Source: an uncultured Chloroflexota bacterium
GTDB taxonomy: Bacteria; Chloroflexota; Dehalococcoidia; Lucifugimonadales; CAJWER01
DNA length: 9,329 nt
Reading direction: 5' to 3'
Assembly: GCA_913030785.1 (NCBI GenBank)
Contig: CAJWER010000105.1
Span: forward strand, 1 to 9,329
The first letter of the stretch is position 1; every line of letters starts with the position of its first letter. This document shows, one piece after another, positions 6,127 to 9,329 of this stretch. A program made the translations under genes and the position numbers. Under the pieces are notes generated by a model. It did not search any database and was not told the DNA's origin. It saw only the letters and a program-made list of their open reading frames with translations.

Positions 6127-7427
6127 CCGGCACGCCTGGCCTCGATCTTTTCTCAGGCCCTGACGCACCCAGCGAGACGGATCTGTATAAGTGCGTCCAC
6201 TGCGGCTTCTGCCTGCCAGCCTGCCCAACTTATCTACTCACTGGCTTGGAGGCAGAGTCTCCTCGCGGCCGAATAGCCCTGATGAAGGCCGTGAACGAGG
6301 AACGAATCGAGGCAACGCCGGATGTCATAGACCACTGGGACCTGTGCATTCAGTGCAGGGCCTGCGAGGTGGCCTGCCCGTCTGGCGTGCCATATGGCAA
6401 ACTCATCGAGGCAACGATGGCTCAGGTGGCGCCGAGACGCAAGACGGGTATGCTGCCGAAGTTGGCTGGAAACCTGCTGCTCAAGCAGATTCTGCCTCAC
6501 CAGCGCAGGCTGGGGCTCGTGACGGGCGGACTGAGGATGTTCCAGCGAACAGGGGCGCAGGCGCTCGTACGCAAGACCAGATTACTCAAGATGATCTCCC
6601 CCAACCTCGCGTCTCTGGCAGACTCCGCACCGACCGTGCCCGCCAACACCTTCAAGGCTTCGGGACAGGTCATCCCGGCTCAGGGTCCTAAGCGTGCAAG
6701 GGTGGCGTTGTTGTCCGGGTGTGTGATGCCCCTGGTCCACGGGCCCCAAATGGATGCGGTAACTAGGGTGCTGGCCCGCAACGGCTGTGAGGTCGTCGTG
6801 ACCCGAGAGCAGTCATGCTGCGGTGCGATCAACTCCCACGTAGGCGACCTAGACCTCGCTCGCGATCTGGCACGCCAAAACGTCGACGCGTTCATGGCCG
6901 AGGAGTTCGATGCCGTCATCGTGGCATCGGCCGGGTGCGGTGCGCGCATGAAGGAGTACGGCCATCTACTCCGACGCGACCACGAATATGCCGACCGTGC
7001 CGGGGCTCTGGCTGCCAAGGTCAAGGACGTCCACGAGTTCCTGGCCGAACTGCCGCTGCTGCCCCCGAAGGGACGACTGGAAGCGCGAGTGACCTATCAA
7101 GACTCCTGCCATCTAGCCAACGCTCAGCGGATCACCGACGCGCCCCGTGAATTGCTCCGAACCATCCCCGCTCTGGAGCTGGTCGAAATGGAGGGCGCTA
7201 CCCAGTGCTGCGGTGCGGGCGGTACCTACACCGTGACGCAGCGGGAGTTCTCCTTGCGACTTCTCGACGCCAGGATGGAAGTGATCACCGCGACCGGCGC
7301 ACAAATCGTCGCCACGGCGAACCCCGGGTGCATTCTCCAGCTCGACTACGGCGCACGCCTCCAGGGCGCCGGGCTTGTGGTGCGCTACGTCACGGACTTG
7401 CTCGACGAGGCCTACAGGGCAGAGTAG
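6123..7427 (+). CDS. glcF: Glycolate dehydrogenase iron-sulfur subunit GlcF
   Basis: This 434-residue protein takes electrons from the GlcD/GlcE flavins and passes them towards the membrane quinone pool. Two 4Fe-4S ferredoxin motifs are complete: Cys24/27/30/34 in CVHCGFCLPACP and Cys75/78/81/85 in CIQCRACEVACP. Two cysteine-rich CCG domains follow. The first uses Cys200 (LLSGCVMP), Cys232-233 (SCCGAINSH) and Cys272 (SAGCGARM). The second uses Cys329 (QDSCH), Cys362-363 (QCCGAGGTY) and Cys403 (NPGC). CCG domains also occur in heterodisulfide reductase, LutA and GlpC, but the glcD-glcE context settles the assignment. The ATG overlaps the glcE stop as ATGA, a sign of translational coupling, and GGGGGG lies just upstream. 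No membrane helix is evident, so attachment would be peripheral. It is slightly longer than E. coli GlcF. Confidence 0.95.
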   Translation: MTGTPGLDLFSGPDAPSETDLYKCVHCGFCLPACPTYLLTGLEAESPRGRIALMKAVNEERIEATPDVIDHWDLCIQCRACEVACPSGVPYGKLIEATMAQVAPRRKTGMLPKLAGNLLLKQILPHQRRLGLVTGGLRMFQRTGAQALVRKTRLLKMISPNLASLADSAPTVPANTFKASGQVIPAQGPKRARVALLSGCVMPLVHGPQMDAVTRVLARNGCEVVVTREQSCCGAINSHVGDLDLARDLARQNVDAFMAEEFDAVIVASAGCGARMKEYGHLLRRDHEYADRAGALAAKVKDVHEFLAELPLLPPKGRLEARVTYQDSCHLANAQRITDAPRELLRTIPALELVEMEGATQCCGAGGTYTVTQREFSLRLLDARMEVITATGAQIVATANPGCILQLDYGARLQGAGLVVRYVTDLLDEAYRAE

Positions 7428-7484
7428 GTTCGGCGGCCTAGCGGTATGTGTCCCAACCCACGCTCAGAGCGCTTAGATGGGTGT

Positions 7485-7507
7485 GCAGAGGGGCGTCGCC
7501 CCTTTGC
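7485..7507 (+). terminator. Strong hairpin downstream of glcF (probable operon end)
   Basis: GCAGAGGGGC (7485-7494), a GTC loop and GCCCCTTTGC (7498-7507) form a 10-pair stem with a single G-T wobble, 58 bases after the glcF stop. Only three T residues, inside the 3' arm, are present instead of a trailing T-run. It may be a non-canonical terminator or a 3'-protecting structure. The rest of the 7428-7591 gap shows no gene. A weak promoter for the SDR could lie around 7520-7550, but I cannot pick convincing hexamers. Confidence 0.5.
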
Positions 7508-7579
7508 CGGGTGTGTGGAGGCTGACCCTCACATACATTCCTATCTATCTTGTTTTCTTCGGACAGATGAACACTCACT

Positions 7580-7584
7580 AGGAG
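7580..7584 (+). promoter_or_regulatory. Ribosome binding site that selects TTG 7592 for the SDR gene
   Basis: AGGAG lies 7 bases before TTG 7592 and 13 bases before ATG 7598. The spacing favours TTG, giving an N-terminus MDMGLKGKIAIVTGG that matches the usual 'MD-GLKGK' opening of related SDR proteins. Confidence 0.65.
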
Positions 7585-7591
7585 AACCACA

Positions 7592-8386
7592 TTGGACATG
7601 GGATTGAAGGGCAAAATTGCCATCGTCACCGGCGGTAGCGAAGGCATTGGCAAGGCTGCGGCGACGGGGATGGCGAGGGAGGGGGCCAGCGTGGTGATCT
7701 GCGCGCGTCGTCCCGATGTGCTGGAACAGGCCGCCGCTGAGGTAAGCCGCGCCACCGGTGGTCAGGTCACAGCCATAGCCGCTGACGTGCGCAAACCGGA
7801 CGATCTGAAGAACCTGTTCGACAAGACACTTTCACTTCATGGCCGGCTCGACATCCTCGTCAACAACGCAGGAACCGCCGCCGGAGGAAGTTTTAGCGAC
7901 GCTACTGACAAGTACTGGCAGAACGACCTCGACATCAAGTTGTTCGGGGCCATCCGGTGCTCGCGTCTGGCCCTTCCCCATCTGAGGGCGTCCGGGGGTG
8001 GTCGCATCATCAACATCACGACCGTTGGAGGCAAGGCACCGGAGGGGGGCTCGGTACCGACCTCTGTCAGCCGCGCCGCAGGAATCGCCCTGACCAAAGC
8101 CATGTCGAAGGAGTACGCCGCCGACAACATTCTGGTCAACACCGTCTGCATCGGCCTGATCAAGAGCGGTCAACACGACCGCCTGGCGGACGAGACGAAT
8201 GCTCAAGACCCGGAGGCGACGCGAGAGGCGTTCTACGCCGACTGGGGCAAGAGGGACGTGCCTCTGGGAAGGATCGGCGAGACGCAAGAGGCAGGCGATT
8301 TGATAACCTTCCTCGCCTCCGCGCGCGCCGCCTACATCACGGGCGCGTCGGTCAACATCGACGGTGGCATGTCCTCCGTAGTCTAG
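7592..8386 (+). CDS. SDR-family protein with all four catalytic positions substituted
   Basis: The 264-residue length and layout are those of classical short-chain dehydrogenases. The cofactor motif TGGSEGIG (13-20) and the NNAG motif (91-94) are intact, and the C-terminal YITGASVNIDGG (248-259) is typical. Arg39-Arg40 at the end of the second strand (ICARR) hints at NADP preference. By alignment by eye to FabG-like proteins, the catalytic Asn is Lys116 (DIKLFGA), the Ser is Thr144 (NITTVGG), and Y-x-x-x-K is Thr157-S-V-S-Arg161. The rest is well conserved, so this looks like a maintained variant and not a decaying gene. I recall database proteins with the same 'TSVSRAAG' stretch, but no characterised function. 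The reaction is unknown: it may bind NADP without classical chemistry, or use a rearranged active site. It stands alone between the glc operon and fbp. Confidence 0.9.
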   Translation: MDMGLKGKIAIVTGGSEGIGKAAATGMAREGASVVICARRPDVLEQAAAEVSRATGGQVTAIAADVRKPDDLKNLFDKTLSLHGRLDILVNNAGTAAGGSFSDATDKYWQNDLDIKLFGAIRCSRLALPHLRASGGGRIINITTVGGKAPEGGSVPTSVSRAAGIALTKAMSKEYAADNILVNTVCIGLIKSGQHDRLADETNAQDPEATREAFYADWGKRDVPLGRIGETQEAGDLITFLASARAAYITGASVNIDGGMSSVV

Positions 8387-8470
8387 GCACTGCGTGCGCT
8401 GGGTTGGGCGGGGCCGGAGATGCCCGATCCCCGGTCGAGGCTTCGATTCGAGGTCGCACTCTAGGCACTG
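8382..8470. repeat. Pair of 11-base direct repeats flanking the SDR-fbp gap
   Basis: TCTAGGCACTG occurs exactly at 8382-8392, spanning the SDR stop codon, and again at 8460-8470, spanning the likely -35 region of fbp. The copies start 78 bases apart. The gap between them (GC-rich, with CGGGG/CCCCG around 8410-8435) shows no gene. It could be a small duplication trace, a regulator site pair, or chance. Confidence 0.4.
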
Positions 8471-8490
8471 GGGCGTCTGTGCAATAAAAT
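8462..8490 (+). promoter_or_regulatory. Putative promoter of the FBPase gene
   Basis: TAGGCA (8462-8467), a 17-base spacer and TAAAAT (8485-8490) match the sigma-70 hexamers at 4/6 and 5/6 positions. The start point would be near 8497, so the leader would be about 12 bases. That is short, and GAGG (8497-8500), the ribosome binding site of ATG 8509, would lie at the very 5' end. Confidence 0.35.
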
Positions 8491-8508
8491 TGGTTCGAGG
8501 TGGAATCC

Positions 8509-9329
8509 ATGAGCGAGCCCCCACAGGCTGGACATCAGACCCTGAAAGAGATCGCCGCATCGCTATGGGATAAAAACGGCCTCGGCGACGTGATTCTCGC
8601 CATCGCGGACGGCGCAATTCAGGTGGAACAAAAAATCCGGACCGCAGCGCTAGAGGGGAATCTAGGCACAACCGGAGAAATCAATGTCCAGGGAGAGATC
8701 GTCCAGCGACTAGATACCATAGGCAACGACATTTTCGTTGACAGGCTGATCAAAACCGGCAATGTCGTTGCCATCGGCTCTGAAGAGATGACAGACGCGA
8801 CTATTGCAGATCGCGACGACGCCACCGGATTCATGGTGCAGATGGACCCCGTGGACGGCTCATCTAACATCGATGTTGCCGCCGGTATCGGATCCGTATT
8901 CGGCATCTGGCACAACGACGCACCGGGTCCGTTTCAGGAATCCTCACTGCTGCGACCTGGCAACGAGCAGGTGGCTGCGGCCTACGTAATCTACGGGACC
9001 AGTACCATTCTCGTTGCCGCCACGCTGGGAAGCGTGCAGGGTTTTACGCTGGACAATGCGAGTGGTGAGTTTCTATTGACGCACCCGGATATTCGCTATC
9101 CCGAAAAGTGCGAGTACTACAGTGCCAACGTCGGAAATTTCGGAGACTGGGGAGAGCCTGTTCAGCGTGCGGTGACTGCCCTCCAAGGCCAGTACACCTT
9201 GCGATATATCGGGTCACTGGTCTGCGATTTCCATCGCAACATGCTGAAGGGCGGCATATACTTATATCCGGGCGACGCCACGCACGTTCACGGCAAGTTC
9301 CGGCTGATGTACGAGGCGAACCCGCTCGC
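8509..9329 (+). CDS. fbp: Class I fructose-1,6-bisphosphatase (3' end cut by window edge)
   Basis: This enzyme hydrolyses fructose 1,6-bisphosphate to fructose 6-phosphate in the cytoplasm, the committed step of gluconeogenesis (or part of the Calvin cycle). The frame is open from ATG 8509 to the edge, 273 codons, against about 330-340 for the family, so about 60 residues are missing. Metal-site residues are intact: GSEEM (90-94) and MDPVDGSSNID (112-122). Also present are GIGSVFGIW (126-134), LLRPGNEQVAAAYVIYGTST (147-166), GFTLDNASGEFLLTHPDI (178-195), and the sugar-phosphate binding stretch RYIGSLVCDFHRNMLKGGIY (232-251) followed by GKFRLMYEANPL (262-273). GAGG at 8497-8500 serves as ribosome binding site. 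The gap to the SDR gene is 122 bases, so co-transcription is not assured. Nothing beside it in the window (no PRK or Rubisco) argues for the Calvin cycle. Confidence 0.96.
   Translation, partial: MSEPPQAGHQTLKEIAASLWDKNGLGDVILAIADGAIQVEQKIRTAALEGNLGTTGEINVQGEIVQRLDTIGNDIFVDRLIKTGNVVAIGSEEMTDATIADRDDATGFMVQMDPVDGSSNIDVAAGIGSVFGIWHNDAPGPFQESSLLRPGNEQVAAAYVIYGTSTILVAATLGSVQGFTLDNASGEFLLTHPDIRYPEKCEYYSANVGNFGDWGEPVQRAVTALQGQYTLRYIGSLVCDFHRNMLKGGIYLYPGDATHVHGKFRLMYEANPL

Noticed and set aside
7592..8386. SDR as a pseudogene because its catalytic residues are missing
   Set aside because: The frame is full length, the cofactor motifs and C-terminus are intact, and it has a good ribosome binding site. 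The substitutions are concerted and not random decay.
8400..8460. Terminator between the SDR and fbp genes
   Set aside because: Only a 5-pair CGGGG/CCCCG stem with a loop of about 15 bases can be drawn and no T-run follows, so it is too weak to annotate.
7832..8671. A 279-codon minus-strand frame antisense to the SDR and fbp start
   Set aside because: It is antisense to two well-supported genes, is Arg/Pro-rich and motif-free, and runs across the gap and into fbp. GC-rich antisense frames of this size are common.
1..9329. Mobile elements, CRISPR arrays, tRNA or rRNA genes
   Set aside because: Read on both strands, I saw no transposase or integrase motifs, no regularly spaced repeats and no tRNA/rRNA-like sequence; nearly all bases are accounted for by seven protein genes and short gaps.

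Overview
The window looks like a stretch of a moderately GC-rich bacterial chromosome. It has no phage, plasmid, insertion-sequence, CRISPR or RNA-gene signature. The large O-antigen ligase/TPR protein at the left edge resembles those common in marine Chloroflexota (SAR202-like or Dehalococcoidia-like) and in some candidate phyla. I infer such an organism from family resemblance alone, so the assignment is tentative. Start codons are often TTG, and most genes have a purine-rich ribosome binding site.

Left part, minus strand (1-3142): two cell-surface polysaccharide genes. A membrane protein of the O-antigen ligase family is open for 697 codons and runs off the left edge without a stop. Next to it is an NAD-dependent sugar epimerase/dehydratase of the UDP-glucose 4-epimerase type. 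Each has its own near-consensus sigma-70 type promoter. The ligase carries an unexpected soluble module of about 67 residues. It reads like a two-half barrel-sandwich (HlyD/biotinyl-lipoyl-like) domain placed between the last membrane helix and the TPR-like tail. This is the most interesting observation in the window.

Middle, plus strand (3258-7427): a compact glcD-glcE-glcF operon, transcribed divergently from the epimerase. It encodes the two FAD-linked subunits and the iron-sulfur/CCG subunit of a glycolate (or related D-2-hydroxyacid) dehydrogenase, which would pass electrons from the substrate to the respiratory chain. glcE and glcF overlap by an ATGA. A strong hairpin follows glcF.

Right part, plus strand (7592-9329): a classical-length SDR protein in which all four expected catalytic positions are substituted, then a class I fructose-1,6-bisphosphatase that is cut by the right edge. 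Oxidation of glycolate or D-lactate supplies glyoxylate or pyruvate, and FBPase is the committed step of gluconeogenesis. The neighbourhood is therefore compatible with growth on small hydroxyacids, but that functional link is inferred from proximity only.
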